Both the position numbers and the translations under genes were made by a program. A model generated the notes under the pieces. It saw only the letters and a program-made list of their open reading frames with translations, was not told the origin of the DNA and did no database searches. A stretch of 64,000 bases of DNA, from positions 1,364,001 to 1,428,000 of the forward strand of contig NZ_BAAAWH010000001.1 in NCBI RefSeq assembly GCF_039534975.1. Reading direction: 5' to 3'. Source of the DNA: Microbacterium terregens. Its GTDB lineage: Bacteria > Actinomycetota > Actinomycetes > Actinomycetales > Microbacteriaceae. Each line of letters opens with the position of its first letter. The stretch's first letter is position 1. Positions 17,721-26,509 of the stretch are shown piece by piece.

Positions 17721-18506
17721 ATGGCAACGCGACGTGCAGTGGTGACCGGGGCGAGCTCGGGGATCGGGGAGGCCGCGGCGCGCGCGCTCCGCGCCGGCGG
17801 CTGGGATGTCGTGGGCGTCGCTCGACGCGCCGACCGTCTGCAGGCCCTCGAGAAGGAGACCGGCGTGGTCGCGTTCGCGGCGGATCTGACCCGGCAGGAG
17901 GACGTCGATGCGCTCGCCGTGTGGCTCGCCGATACCGGCCCGGTCCACGCCCTCGTGCACGTCGCCGGCGGAGCACGCGGAACGGACCGCGTCGAGGACG
18001 CCAAGCCCGCCGACTGGCAGTGGATGTTCGACGTGAACGTCCTGTCCGCCCAGCGGCTCGTCGGGGCGCTTCTTCCTCAGCTGCGTGCGGCCGCGGCATC
18101 CGAGGGCCATGCCGACACCCTCTTCGTGACGTCCACCGCAGCGGTCACGGCCTACCCGGGCGGCTCCGGATACAACATGGCGAAAGCCGGCGAGGCGATG
18201 CTCGCGCACGTGCTGCGGCTCGAGCTCAACGGCGAACCGATCCGCGTCGTCGAGGTCGCTCCGGGAATGGTCTTCACCGAGGAGTTCACGCTCAACCGCC
18301 TCGGCGGCGATCAGTACGCCGCCGACCGCGTCTACGAGGGCGTGGAGAATCCCCTGACGGCGGATGACGTCGCGGACGTCATCGCCTATGCGCTCAACGC
18401 CCCTGGGCACGTCAACCTGGATCTGATCACCATGCGCCCGGTCGCGCAGTCGGCGCAGCACCTGCTCGCGCGCGGCCCGCTCCGCGTGCGCGGCGGAGCC
18501 GGCTGA
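17721..18506 (+). CDS. Short-chain dehydrogenase/reductase, YdfG-like
   Basis: The 261-residue classical SDR has the nucleotide motif TGASSGIG at residues 9-16, an Arg-rich stretch after the second strand (VARRADR) suggesting NADP(H), a NVLS segment, and the catalytic YNMAK with an upstream Ser-Thr pair (FVTSTAAV). The order and the EVAPGMVFTEEF segment resemble YdfG-type 3-hydroxy acid/serine dehydrogenases. The substrate is unknown. It is leaderless and is followed by ung after 23 bases. Confidence 0.85.
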   Translation: MATRRAVVTGASSGIGEAAARALRAGGWDVVGVARRADRLQALEKETGVVAFAADLTRQEDVDALAVWLADTGPVHALVHVAGGARGTDRVEDAKPADWQWMFDVNVLSAQRLVGALLPQLRAAAASEGHADTLFVTSTAAVTAYPGGSGYNMAKAGEAMLAHVLRLELNGEPIRVVEVAPGMVFTEEFTLNRLGGDQYAADRVYEGVENPLTADDVADVIAYALNAPGHVNLDLITMRPVAQSAQHLLARGPLRVRGGAG

Positions 18507-18529
18507 TGGGCTCCGAGGGAGTCTGAGGC

Positions 18530-19222
18530 GTGCCACGGTCGCTGGCCGAACTCGCCGATGAGGGCCTGATCGAGGCGGGGTGGGCGGGCGCCCTCGCACC
18601 GGTGGCGCCGGTGCTGGCCGAACTGGGCGAGCGCCTTCGTGCGGAGACCGCGGCCGGGCGACGATACCTTCCTGCCGGTGATCAGGTGCTCCGCGCGTTC
18701 CAGCGTCCGCTCGCTGCGGCGAAAGTGCTGATCGTCGGCCAGGATCCCTATCCGACGCCGGGCCACCCGATCGGGCTGTCTTTCGCCGTGGACAAGCACG
18801 TGCGGCCGCTGCCCCGGAGCCTGACGAACATCTACCGGGAACTGAATTCGGATCTCGGCATCCCTCCCGCGTCCCACGGGGACCTGTCGGGGTGGAGCGA
18901 TCAGGGCGTTGTGCTGCTGAATCGTGTGCTGACCGTGGCGCCCGGCGCACCGGCATCCCATCGCGGGTGGGGGTGGGAGAAGGTCACCGAGCACGCGATC
19001 CGCGAACTGGTCGCGCGCGACGGGCCTTTGGTGGCGATCCTGTGGGGGCGGGATGCCGGCAACCTGCGCCCCCTGCTCGGATCCACCCCCATCATCGAAT
19101 CGCCGCACCCGTCTCCGCTGTCGGCGAGCCGCGGCTTCTTCGGATCGCGTCCCTTCTCGCGGGCGAACGAGATGCTCGCGCAGCAGGGTGCCGGGCCCAT
19201 CGATTGGCGCCTGCCGGGCTGA
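18530..19222 (+). CDS. ung: Uracil-DNA glycosylase, family 1
   Basis: The 230-residue protein removes uracil from DNA as the first step of base excision repair. It has the water-activating motif GQDPYPTPG near residue 72, the following [18 protein letters not shown] with the uracil-specifying Asn, and the minor-groove loop [12 protein letters not shown] near residue 195. The GTG start is preceded by a purine-rich stretch GAGGGAG. It probably continues the SDR transcript. Confidence 0.95.
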   Translation: MPRSLAELADEGLIEAGWAGALAPVAPVLAELGERLRAETAAGRRYLPAGDQVLRAFQRPLAAAKVLIVGQDPYPTPGHPIGLSFAVDKHVRPLPRSLTNIYRELNSDLGIPPASHGDLSGWSDQGVVLLNRVLTVAPGAPASHRGWGWEKVTEHAIRELVARDGPLVAILWGRDAGNLRPLLGSTPIIESPHPSPLSASRGFFGSRPFSRANEMLAQQGAGPIDWRLPG

Positions 19223-19225
19223 GCG

Positions 19226-19231
19226 TAGGCT
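19226..19231 (+). promoter_or_regulatory. -10 element of a leaderless GNAT gene
   Basis: TAGGCT, which begins 3 bases after the ung stop codon, is followed by 6 bases and the ATG at 19238. Confidence 0.55.
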
Positions 19232-19237
19232 GTCGGA

Positions 19238-19849
19238 ATGCTGGAGGAGGAATACGACCGCGACCGTCGCAGGCTGCCTCGCCACCTGCGGAAACTGCCC
19301 GCCCCGGAAACGGAATTCTCGTACGCGATCCGACCTGTGGAAGACCGTGACATCCCCGACATCCGGGAGATCTACAACTACTACGTCACCAACTCCGTGG
19401 TCACCTTCGACGAGAAGAAGTGGACGCTGGCCCAGTGGCGTGAGAAGGCCGCCTACCTGGCCAAGCTCAATCTGCCCTTCCTGGTCGCGCAGTCCCCTTC
19501 GGGACAGATCCTGGGCTACGCGCTGGTGCAGCCGATGTCGAGCAAGTCCGCCTACCGCTACTCGGTGGAGAACTCGATCTACCTCGGGCACGCCGCCGCG
19601 GGGAAAGGCCTGGGGCGCGCGCTCCTGGAGGCCCTCATCGATGCCTGCGAGGCGGCGGGGATCCGCGAGATCGTCGCGGTGATCAGCGACAAGGGCGCCG
19701 AGGCATCCGTCGCCCTGCACGAGAAGCTCGGTTTCGTCGAAGTCGGACGCATGGGCCGAGTGGGGTTCAAGTTCGGTCGATGGCTGGGGACGATCTACAT
19801 GCAGAAGCACCTCAAGCCCGCGAAGAAGAAGGGCCTCTTCCGGCGGTGA
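19238..19849 (+). CDS. GNAT N-acetyltransferase, phosphinothricin-acetyltransferase-like
   Basis: The 203-residue protein has an N-terminal extension of about 30 residues, then YAIRPVEDRDIPDIREIYNYYV, typical of the PAT/YncA branch. ENSIYLGHAAAGKGLGRALLEALI is the acetyl-CoA pyrophosphate loop, and VALHEKLGFVEVGRMGRVGF closes the fold. Such enzymes acetylate small amines or amino-acid analogues; the substrate is not known. It ends directly against the convergent emfourin-like gene (stop codons adjacent at 19849/19850), with no room for a terminator between them. Confidence 0.85.
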   Translation: MLEEEYDRDRRRLPRHLRKLPAPETEFSYAIRPVEDRDIPDIREIYNYYVTNSVVTFDEKKWTLAQWREKAAYLAKLNLPFLVAQSPSGQILGYALVQPMSSKSAYRYSVENSIYLGHAAAGKGLGRALLEALIDACEAAGIREIVAVISDKGAEASVALHEKLGFVEVGRMGRVGFKFGRWLGTIYMQKHLKPAKKKGLFRR

Positions 19850-20323
19850 TCAGTCGCGCGGCGGTCGCGGCGTCGCGGGGTCCGGCGAGCGTGGCGCGGG
19901 GTTCGGCGAGCGCGGGGCCGATTCCGGCGAGCGGGGGGCCGATTCCGGCGAACGCGGGGCGGATTCCGGCGGGCGGGGGGCGGATCGCACCGCGTCGATG
20001 AGCTCGCGCCACGGACCTTCCACCTCGGGATCCGCCAGCGCCGCCTCGCGCTCCGCGTCGCCGCACCGAGCGTCGACATGCCACACGAACCGGTCGGCGC
20101 CACTCGGCGGGATCGCGCGGGCGGGGTTCGCGGCATCCCAAGGGCACTCGTCGATGAGCGCGATCCACTGCGGTGCCGCGTCCGGATCGGGTTGGGCTCG
20201 CCATGTCCGCCGCAGACCCGCGAATCCACCGGTCCGGGTCACGGTGACGGCGATCGCGACGACGTCGTACTCCTCGTTACGGTTCGCCTCGTCGGGTTCA
20301 GGCGGTGTCGCCGCTTCGTCCAT
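19850..20323 (-). CDS. Emfourin-like inhibitor of M4 metalloprotease with proline-rich repeat tail
   Basis: The 157-residue protein has the segments VTRTGGFAGLRRTWRA, DRFVWHV and EGPWRELIDAVR, which match the emfourin (protealysin inhibitor) family encoded beside protealysin-like proteases. Its start codon lies inside the 3' end of the M4 protease gene (26-base overlap), so protease and inhibitor are co-transcribed and coupled. After the domain (about residue 112) comes a tail of heptads of the form SAPRSPE/SAPRSPN, encoded by 21-base tandem repeats. Family knowledge says emfourin blocks the active site of the cognate protease; the tail is unusual and unexplained. Confidence 0.75.
   Translation of the reverse strand: MDEAATPPEPDEANRNEEYDVVAIAVTVTRTGGFAGLRRTWRAQPDPDAAPQWIALIDECPWDAANPARAIPPSGADRFVWHVDARCGDAEREAALADPEVEGPWRELIDAVRSAPRPPESAPRSPESAPRSPESAPRSPNPAPRSPDPATPRPPRD
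19868..19990. repeat. 21-bp tandem repeats encoding the Pro-rich tail of the emfourin-like protein
   Basis: About five to six imperfect copies of a 21-base unit containing GATTCCGGCGAGCG are in frame with the inhibitor gene, adding or removing SPESAPR heptads without a frameshift. Confidence 0.75.
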
Positions 20324-21368
20324 TGAGCACACCGACGCCCGTCCAGCCCATCCGGACCGCGTCGACCTCCTCCGATTCCTCACCGTACTCCGCCTCGGCC
20401 GCGGCGAGGGTGGCGCCGGCGAAGGCGCTGAAGTCCGCCGTCGGTGCCACCGTCCCGGACGTGAGGGTGCGGTACCAGATCACGCCGGCACGCTCCCAGG
20501 CTCGACCGCCCAGGGCTCGCGCGGTGAGGTAGAACGCATGGTTCGGGATGCCGGAATTGATGTGCACGCCACCGTTGTCGTCGCTGGTCTGGACGTACGC
20601 ATCCATGTGCGCGGGCTGCGGGTCGCGGCCCAGCACGTCATCGTCGTACGCCGTTCCCGGCGCGGACAGGGAGCGGAGCGCAACGCCTTGGACGGCCGCC
20701 GTGAAGATGCCCGCGCCGATCAGCCACGACCCCTCGTCGACGGTCTGTGCGAGGTGGTGCTGTTCGGTGAGTGCTCCGAAGACGTCCGAGATCGACTCGT
20801 TCAGAGCCCCGGACTGTCCCTGGTACACCAGGCCGCCCTCGTGCTCGGTCACCCCGTGCGTGAGCTCGTGGGCGATCACGGTGAGCGAGCCCGTGAACCC
20901 GACGAACACCTCTCCATCACCATCGCCGAAGACCATCCGCTCGCCGTTCCAGAACGCGTTGTCGTAGTCGCGGCCGTAATGGACGGTCGCCAGCAGCGGC
21001 CCCCCGGCGCCGTCGATGCTGCTGCGTTGATAGGCATCCCAGAAGAAGTCGAAGGTCGTGCCGAGCCCGTCGAAGGCCTCGTCGACGGCGATGTCGCCGG
21101 TCGCCGGATCGTCCTCGCCCCGCACGCGGACGCCGGGCAGCCGTTCGCGCTGCTGCGCGTCCGAGATGGTGCGGTCGGGCGCAGGCCCGTTCTCGACGAC
21201 GAGCGTGCCCGGCTCGTCGATGGACATCCGCAGGCGCGAACGAACGGGACGGTACTCGCGCGGCGCCTCGAGGGTCGTGCGCGCGGCGTGAGCGGCTCGC
21301 GCCCACGTGGGCTCTCGTGCGGCGGCGATCCTGGCAAGCAGATACGGGGGGACGATCGCGTGCGTCAT
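20298..21368 (-). CDS. Protealysin-like M4 (thermolysin family) metallopeptidase
   Basis: The 356-residue zinc protease has HELTHGVTEHEGGL (about residues 165-178), NESISDVFG with the third zinc ligand, DNGGVHINSGIPNHAFY and an intact C-terminal helical domain. It has no signal peptide. The short N-terminus carries the VPPYLLARIA segment, equivalent to the PPL-type motif of the short protealysin propeptide rather than the long thermolysin one. Protealysin-like proteases act intracellularly or after unconventional release. The partner inhibitor overlaps the 3' end. The array of palindromes between this gene and the DUF559 gene lies just upstream of its start. Confidence 0.9.
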   Translation of the reverse strand: MTHAIVPPYLLARIAAAREPTWARAAHAARTTLEAPREYRPVRSRLRMSIDEPGTLVVENGPAPDRTISDAQQRERLPGVRVRGEDDPATGDIAVDEAFDGLGTTFDFFWDAYQRSSIDGAGGPLLATVHYGRDYDNAFWNGERMVFGDGDGEVFVGFTGSLTVIAHELTHGVTEHEGGLVYQGQSGALNESISDVFGALTEQHHLAQTVDEGSWLIGAGIFTAAVQGVALRSLSAPGTAYDDDVLGRDPQPAHMDAYVQTSDDNGGVHINSGIPNHAFYLTARALGGRAWERAGVIWYRTLTSGTVAPTADFSAFAGATLAAAEAEYGEESEEVDAVRMGWTGVGVLNGRSGDTA

Positions 21369-21442
21369 GGTTCGAGGTTAACCCGCGTGCCCGACACGCT
21401 CCCGGATGCCGCCGGCTCGGTGCCGGGCCGCCGAGGTGCTCG

Positions 21443-21730
21443 CCTGTCGCAACACGCCGCCGGGGCGCGCGCTTTGCGACAGGGGAACCGTGGACCGGCT
21501 CGTACCTCGGTGCTCGCCTGTCGCAATGCGCCGGCGGGGCTGCAGATTGCGACAGGGGAGTGGCGCCCCGGAAGTCGAGGTGGCATTCGCGGCGTGAGGC
21601 TTGGCTCGGCGTTCGCCTGTCACAACACGCCGCCGGGGCGCTCGCTTTGCGACAGGTGAACCGCGGACCGGCTCGTAACGTGACGCTCGCCTGTCGCAAC
21701 ACGCAGGCAGAGCGTGCGCTTTGCGACGGG
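21443..21730. repeat. Family A palindromes, array of four
   Basis: Four inverted repeats with arms CCTGTCGCAA and TTGCGACAGG (small variants) lie at 21443-21483, 21517-21556, 21616-21656 and 21690-21730. The loops of about 20 bases are G+C-rich and share a GCC-GGGGC core. Unit starts are spaced 74, 99 and 74 bases. They fill the 378-base gap between the M4 protease start and the DUF559 stop codon, which otherwise holds no gene. Confidence 0.9.
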
Positions 21731-21746
21731 GGAGCGGCCGACGGGC

Positions 21747-22706
21747 TCAGGAGCGGGCGGCGATTGCAGAGCGCACGCGCGAGACGAAGACGCCCGGCTC
21801 TGCGAAGAGCTCGGTCTTGGTGACGCGGATCACGCGCCACCCCGCTGCGATGAGTTCCTCATATCGGCGGATGTCGCGTGCCCACTGTTCGGGATCGAGC
21901 AAGTGATGCTCACCCTCGTACTCCATCGCGATCTTCAGGCTCGGATAGGCGAGATCAACGCAGGCCAGCAACCGCCCGTCTTCGAAGACGTCGAAGTTCA
22001 GCTTCGGTTCGGGCAGCAAGGCGCCGATCAGGGTCAGACGCGCCCAGGTCTCCGGTCGGGATGCCGCGCGAGTACGCACCTGCGGGAGGGCGCCCCGCAG
22101 CTGACCGACGCCGACGCGCCGTCCCGACTGCGCCGCGGCCTCGAGATCTGCAGTGGTGGCGAGCGGGTGGGCGACCCGCCAGACGCGCACCGCGGCATCC
22201 CCCACTGCAATCAGGTCGTAGGGATCGTGGAGCACCGCGCCCAGCATCGCCCAGGTGGATGCCGGGCTCGTGAGCAGCAGGCCGGAGCGAGGGTCGCGGT
22301 GGACGGTCGTGAGGCGCGCGGAGGTCTGGTGACCGCGGACACCCTTGCCGCGCGGCAGCCGCGCGGGTCCGAACACCCCGACATCGATTCCGGGGCGCGC
22401 CACGATGCCGGCCGGAAGAGGGAGGCCCCAGATCACCGCGGCGGTGATGTGGCTGAAGAAGTGCCCCTCCGCAATCCCCACCGCGTATTCGCGTGCGCGA
22501 CGCAGATGATCGCGTTCGAGGTCGCCGAGCGGGCGGCCCAAGCGGTCAAGCTCGACACCGGCCTCGGAGTCGACGAGCGCGCGGATGCCGTGGAACGGCC
22601 TCGCGAGATCTGCTCGGCGCAGACGGCTGGGCGGGACGCCGGCGCGAAGCGCGTCCGCGACACGGAAGCAGAGGCCGAGGTGGTCGGGGAGCATCGGGCG
22701 CAGCAT
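21747..22706 (-). CDS. DUF559/AbiEi-like protein with Vsr-like nuclease fold, first intact copy
   Basis: The protein (319 residues from 22706) has an N-terminal winged-helix/AbiEi-antitoxin-like region ([20 protein letters not shown], then [18 protein letters not shown]), the linker [23 protein letters not shown], and a C-terminal DUF559 domain. That domain keeps VDLAYP, EYEGEHH and [11 protein letters not shown], in the places where PD-(D/E)XK/Vsr-type nucleases hold their acidic residues. Start candidates are 22775, 22706 and 22694; alignment with the second copy (54285-55241) favours the last two. It stands between arrays of family A palindromes on both sides. The role is unknown; the annotated name AbiEi antitoxin rests on the N-terminal fold only, and no AbiEii toxin gene is adjacent. 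Confidence 0.7.
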   Translation of the reverse strand: MLRPMLPDHLGLCFRVADALRAGVPPSRLRRADLARPFHGIRALVDSEAGVELDRLGRPLGDLERDHLRRAREYAVGIAEGHFFSHITAAVIWGLPLPAGIVARPGIDVGVFGPARLPRGKGVRGHQTSARLTTVHRDPRSGLLLTSPASTWAMLGAVLHDPYDLIAVGDAAVRVWRVAHPLATTADLEAAAQSGRRVGVGQLRGALPQVRTRAASRPETWARLTLIGALLPEPKLNFDVFEDGRLLACVDLAYPSLKIAMEYEGEHHLLDPEQWARDIRRYEELIAAGWRVIRVTKTELFAEPGVFVSRVRSAIAARS

Positions 22707-22829
22707 CCACCCATGATCGAGTCGCGCGTCCGAGACGCGCGTCGCCGGTCCCGCACCGGTGGAGTCGAGTCGCATCCGCGCACCTGGGGAGGAACGCTGG
22801 CGGGAGTGAGCCCGAGGCAAGACGCTTCG

Positions 22830-22966
22830 TCCGTCGCAAAACGCCGGCGGGGGCGCAGTGTGCGACAGGGGAGCCCCGGGGGAGCCCCGGGGGTGCCAAC
22901 TCGACCCGGGCGACCGCGCCTCTCGCCTGTCGCAACATGCCGGCCGGGGGCGCAGCTTGCGACAGG
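22830..22966. repeat. Family A palindromes, two copies upstream of the DUF559 gene
   Basis: A degenerate copy (22830-22869) and a perfect copy with CCTGTCGCAA/TTGCGACAGG arms (22926-22966) lie upstream of the gene. Together with the array at 21443-21730 they bracket the gene. Confidence 0.85.
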
Positions 22967-22978
22967 GGAACCCCAGCG

Positions 22979-23026
22979 AGGCAGCCGGGCGCGCAGGCAG
23001 CCGAGCGCGCAGGCAGCCGGGCGCGC
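22979..23026. repeat. Three tandem 16-bp repeats
   Basis: The unit AGGCAGCCGGGCGCGC occurs three times in a row with one substitution, directly after the last family A palindrome and before the ABC transporter stop codon. No coding role is apparent. Confidence 0.8.
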
Positions 23027-23050
23027 AGACCGCACCGCGCGCAAACCCGG

Positions 23051-23851
23051 TCAGGGGGAGCCGGGGTCGATGACGGGGATCGAGGCGAGCAGACGGCGGG
23101 TGTAGGCGACCTGTGGCTGCATCAGCACCTTCTCGGTCGGTCCCTCCTCGACGATGCGGCCGTCCTTCATCACGATCACCTCGTCGCAGAGGTTCTGCAC
23201 CACGCCGATATCGTGCGAGACCAGGATGAGGGTCAGCCGGTCGCGCACGCGCAGCTCCCGGAGCAGCTCGAGGATCTGGGCGCGAACGGTGACATCCAGC
23301 GCGGAGAGGGGCTCGTCGCCGACGAGAAGCTTGGGCCGATGCACCACCGCCCGCGCGATCGCGATCCGCTGGCGCTGCCCCCCGGAGAACTCGTGCGGGA
23401 ACCGCTCCGCCATCTCCGGCTCCAGCCCGACCTCCTCGAGCACCTCCCGGACGCGCTCGCGGCGGTCGCCCTCGATCCCGAGAGCCCACAAGGGCTCACC
23501 GATGATGCGGCCGACGCTCATCCGCGGGTCCAGCGACGCGTACGGGTCCTGGAACACGATGCCGGTCTCGCGGCGCAGCCAGTGCAGCGAGTCCGCTCGA
23601 GCCGCGGCATCCACGGGTCTGCCGTCGAATTCGACGGTTCCCGCGGTCGGGACATCCAGCGCCAGCAGCAGCCGCACCAGGGTGGACTTGCCCGAACCGG
23701 ATTCCCCGATGATCCCGAGTGCGGACCCGGCGCGGACGTCCAGGTCCGCATCCTCGAGCGCGGTCGTGTGCGTGAGTCGCTCGAACAGGCTCTGCCGGGG
23801 GATCGGGTAGCGACGCGTCAGCCCGCGAGCGCGTACCAGGAAGTCGGTCAT
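23051..23851 (-). CDS. Peptide ABC transporter ATP-binding protein (DppF/OppF-like)
   Basis: The 266-residue ATPase is the last gene of the five-gene importer operon. It has Walker [10 protein letters not shown] near residue 47, the ABC signature [15 protein letters not shown], Walker [13 protein letters not shown] and the switch VSHDIGV. The C-terminal extension [12 protein letters not shown] is typical of oligopeptide/dipeptide/nickel importers. Its start overlaps the end of the preceding ATPase gene by 4 bases (23848-23851), indicating coupled synthesis of the two ATPases, which act as a heterodimer. Confidence 0.92.
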   Translation of the reverse strand: MTDFLVRARGLTRRYPIPRQSLFERLTHTTALEDADLDVRAGSALGIIGESGSGKSTLVRLLLALDVPTAGTVEFDGRPVDAAARADSLHWLRRETGIVFQDPYASLDPRMSVGRIIGEPLWALGIEGDRRERVREVLEEVGLEPEMAERFPHEFSGGQRQRIAIARAVVHRPKLLVGDEPLSALDVTVRAQILELLRELRVRDRLTLILVSHDIGVVQNLCDEVIVMKDGRIVEEGPTEKVLMQPQVAYTRRLLASIPVIDPGSP

Positions 23852-24636
23852 CGCACACCTCCCGGTCGCCAGAGCGTCGCGGTCGCATCCCGCAGCAGCC
23901 CTTGGGTGACCGGCGAGGACGGCGCGGTCAGCAGCGTCGCGATGGGAGCGGCCTCCACGACGCGGCCGTGCTCGAGCACGACACCGTCCGTCGCGATCTG
24001 GGACAGCACCGCGAGGTCGTGGGTGATGAACACGAGCGACATCCCGTCGTCCTCCACCAGCGACAGCATCAGCTCGAGGATCTCGGACTGGATCGTGACA
24101 TCGAGCGCGGTCGTCGGCTCGTCGGCGATGAGCAGGCGCGGCCGGCAGGCGAGGGCCATCGCGATCGCCGCTCGCTGACGCTGACCACCGGAGAGCTGAT
24201 GCGGGTACCGCGCCACGATCCGCTCCGGATCCGGAAGGGCGACTCGGGATGCTTCGGCGATCGCCCTCGCGCGGGCCTGCGTGCGCGACAGGCCCTCGTG
24301 AATACGCACCGACTCGGCGATCTGGCGCCCGATCGTGCGGATCGGATTCAGCGCGGTCCGCGGCTCCTGGAACACGATGCCGATCTCGTCGCCGCGCAGC
24401 TGCGCCAGCTCCCGGTCGGGCATGCCGATCAGCTCGCGTCCGTTCCAGCGGACGCTGCCGCCGGCTTCGGCGCCGTCGGGCAGCAGTCCCAGGATGGCGA
24501 GCGCGGTCAGGGACTTGCCCGAGCCGGACTCTCCGATCAGGCCCACTCGGGCCCCGTCGGGCACCGCGAACGAGACCCCGTCGATGACCCTGCGGCCGTC
24601 GATGTCGACGACCAGATCCGTGACCTCGAGACTCAT
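23848..24636 (-). CDS. Peptide ABC transporter ATP-binding protein (DppD/OppD-like)
   Basis: The 262-residue ATPase has Walker [40 protein letters not shown], signature [16 protein letters not shown], Walker [13 protein letters not shown] and ITHDLAV. It is shorter than typical DppD because the C-terminal iron-sulfur-type extension seen in some members is absent. The gene overlaps the permease upstream (24633-24636) and the second ATPase downstream, each by 4 bases. Confidence 0.92.
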   Translation of the reverse strand: MSLEVTDLVVDIDGRRVIDGVSFAVPDGARVGLIGESGSGKSLTALAILGLLPDGAEAGGSVRWNGRELIGMPDRELAQLRGDEIGIVFQEPRTALNPIRTIGRQIAESVRIHEGLSRTQARARAIAEASRVALPDPERIVARYPHQLSGGQRQRAAIAMALACRPRLLIADEPTTALDVTIQSEILELMLSLVEDDGMSLVFITHDLAVLSQIATDGVVLEHGRVVEAAPIATLLTAPSSPVTQGLLRDATATLWRPGGVR

Positions 24637-25562
24637 GCGACGACCTCGGGAACGTGCCGGATGGCTCCGCGCGGCGGGTGCAGCGGGTCCCGGCCGCGCG
24701 AGAGCGTCGGGTCGGTCGCCTCGCGCAGCGCATCGCCGAGGAGATTGAGCCCGAGGACGGTGAACGTGATCGCCAGCCCCGGCCACAGGACCGACAGCGG
24801 ATACACGGTGATGTACTGCTGCAGCTCGGCCAGCAGCAGACCCCAGGAGGGCTCGGTGACCGGTGCACCGAAGCCGAGGTAGGACAGCCCCGCTTCGGCG
24901 AGCACCGCGACGGCCATGCCCCAGGACAGCTGGACGATGAAGACGGGGGCGACGTTGGGCAGCAGATGGCGCCACAGATTCTGCAGGGGCGAGAGCCCGG
25001 AAGCCCGGCCGGCAAGCACGAAGTCACTGTGCAGCACCCGGCGCAACTCGGGTCTGGTGACACGCGCGATGTTCACGCCGAAGCCGATCCCCACCGACCA
25101 GATCACCACGGCGAGCGATCCGCCCCAGACCGCGCTGATCATCATGGCGATGATCAGCACCGGGAACGCGATCAGGATGTCGACCAGCACCGCCACCGAT
25201 TCTCGGAGCCACCGCGCCGTGAGCGCACCGAGGGCGGCCAGCGCCACGCCGATCAGTGTGGCGATGACGCCGGCGCCGACGGCGACGACCACGGTCGTGC
25301 GCGAACCCGCCATGAGCAGACTCAGGATGTCGCGGCCGGACCCGTCGGTTCCCAGCAGGTGCGGCCATCCCGGCAGCGCCCATCGGTTCGCGATGTCGAC
25401 CTGCCGCGGGTTGAAGGGCGTCCAGAACACCGCAACCAGGGCCGTGAGCGCGACGACCATGACCACGATCAGGCCGAACCGACCGGTGGACAGCGCCCAG
25501 AGGCGACGCAGCCACGTCCCGCGGCCGCGCGCGCTTCGTCCACCCCGGCGGTCCGCGGTCAC
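24633..25562 (-). CDS. Peptide ABC transporter permease (DppC-like)
   Basis: The 309-residue membrane protein has an N-terminal helix (about residues 27-48), a periplasm-facing loop with HLLGTDGSGRDILS typical of DppC/OppC, and the EAA loop GRASGLSPLQNLWRHLLPN that contacts the ATPases. The GTG start at 25560-25562 overlaps the stop codon of the preceding permease gene (GTGA), which decides the start over the longer open frame extending to 26075. Confidence 0.92.
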   Translation of the reverse strand: MTADRRGGRSARGRGTWLRRLWALSTGRFGLIVVMVVALTALVAVFWTPFNPRQVDIANRWALPGWPHLLGTDGSGRDILSLLMAGSRTTVVVAVGAGVIATLIGVALAALGALTARWLRESVAVLVDILIAFPVLIIAMMISAVWGGSLAVVIWSVGIGFGVNIARVTRPELRRVLHSDFVLAGRASGLSPLQNLWRHLLPNVAPVFIVQLSWGMAVAVLAEAGLSYLGFGAPVTEPSWGLLLAELQQYITVYPLSVLWPGLAITFTVLGLNLLGDALREATDPTLSRGRDPLHPPRGAIRHVPEVVA

Positions 25563-26509
25563 GTCGCCTCCCGCTGCCGCGGGTCCAGGAGGCGGTGGAC
25601 CAGATCGACGAGGAAGCCGATGACCAGGACGAACCCCGTCAGGACGAGCAGCTCGCCCTGCACCTTCGGCAGGTCGCGCGCGCTGACATCGGCCACCAGC
25701 ATCCGGCCCACTCCGGGCAGCGTGAAGAGCTGCTCGATGACGACCGCGCCGACGATGATCCCGGCCACTTGAAGTCCCAGCACCGTGACGACGGAGAGCC
25801 CGACATTCGGCAGCCCGTGCCGGATGAGGGCGGCGTTGCGGGTCAGCCCCTTCGCGGCGGCGGTGCGGACGTAATCCTGACCGATCGCCTGCATCGTCGC
25901 GCTGCGCACGAACCGCATCAGCATCGCCCCCTCGACGATGCCGATCGTCAGCGCCGGCAGGAGGAGCGAGCGCAGTGCCGCGGCGGGATCCTGCCAGCCG
26001 GCGCGGGGGAAGCCCTGTGCGGGCAGCCAGCCGAGCCACACCGCGAAGACGACCACGAGCATCATGCCCGCCCACACGACCGGGACGGCGGCCAGCGCCT
26101 GCGCGCCCACGCTCAGCGCGGTGCCGTCTGCGCGGCCGCGACGCATCGCGGAGATGACGCCGAACGGGAGGCTGAACAGCAGCGCGATCGTGAGCGACAG
26201 GATGCCGAGCGGCACGGTGACCTGCGCCTTCTCGGCCAGCTCCGCCGTCACGCTGGAACCGGTCAGCAGAGAGGAGCCCAGATCACCGCGGAACACTCCG
26301 CCGATCCATTCCAGATACTGGGCCGGAAGAGGCTGGTTCAGGCCGAGCCGCTCCCGGATTCCTTCGATCTGCTCCGGCGTGCTGTTGGTGCCGGCGATGA
26401 GCTGCGCGATGTCTCCCGGAAGCACGCGGAGGGTGAGGAAGATCAGCACGCTGGCGACGAGAAGACCGAGCAGGAGCAGGGCCAACCGCGTCAGCGTGTA
26501 GCGGATCAC
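25559..26509 (-). CDS. Peptide ABC transporter permease (DppB-like)
   Basis: The 316-residue membrane protein starts with one N-terminal helix, then the extracytoplasmic RERLGLNQPLPAQYLEWI loop characteristic of DppB/OppB, and the EAA loop AAAKGLTRNAALIRHGLPN. It ends with a helix containing GFLVDLVHRLLDPR. Its ATG overlaps the solute-binding protein stop codon by 4 bases (26506-26509). It forms the translocation channel together with the DppC-like protein. Confidence 0.92.
   Translation of the reverse strand: MIRYTLTRLALLLLGLLVASVLIFLTLRVLPGDIAQLIAGTNSTPEQIEGIRERLGLNQPLPAQYLEWIGGVFRGDLGSSLLTGSSVTAELAEKAQVTVPLGILSLTIALLFSLPFGVISAMRRGRADGTALSVGAQALAAVPVVWAGMMLVVVFAVWLGWLPAQGFPRAGWQDPAAALRSLLLPALTIGIVEGAMLMRFVRSATMQAIGQDYVRTAAAKGLTRNAALIRHGLPNVGLSVVTVLGLQVAGIIVGAVVIEQLFTLPGVGRMLVADVSARDLPKVQGELLVLTGFVLVIGFLVDLVHRLLDPRQREAT

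Noticed and set aside
21443..21730. Family A palindromes as simple transcription terminators
   Set aside because: Four copies in tandem at a fixed step, and copies upstream of genes as well as downstream, are not expected for a terminator; some may still act as one.
21747..22706. Type IV toxin-antitoxin system from the AbiEi-like N-terminus
   Set aside because: No AbiEii nucleotidyltransferase-type toxin gene is next to either intact copy, so a toxin-antitoxin pair is unsupported.
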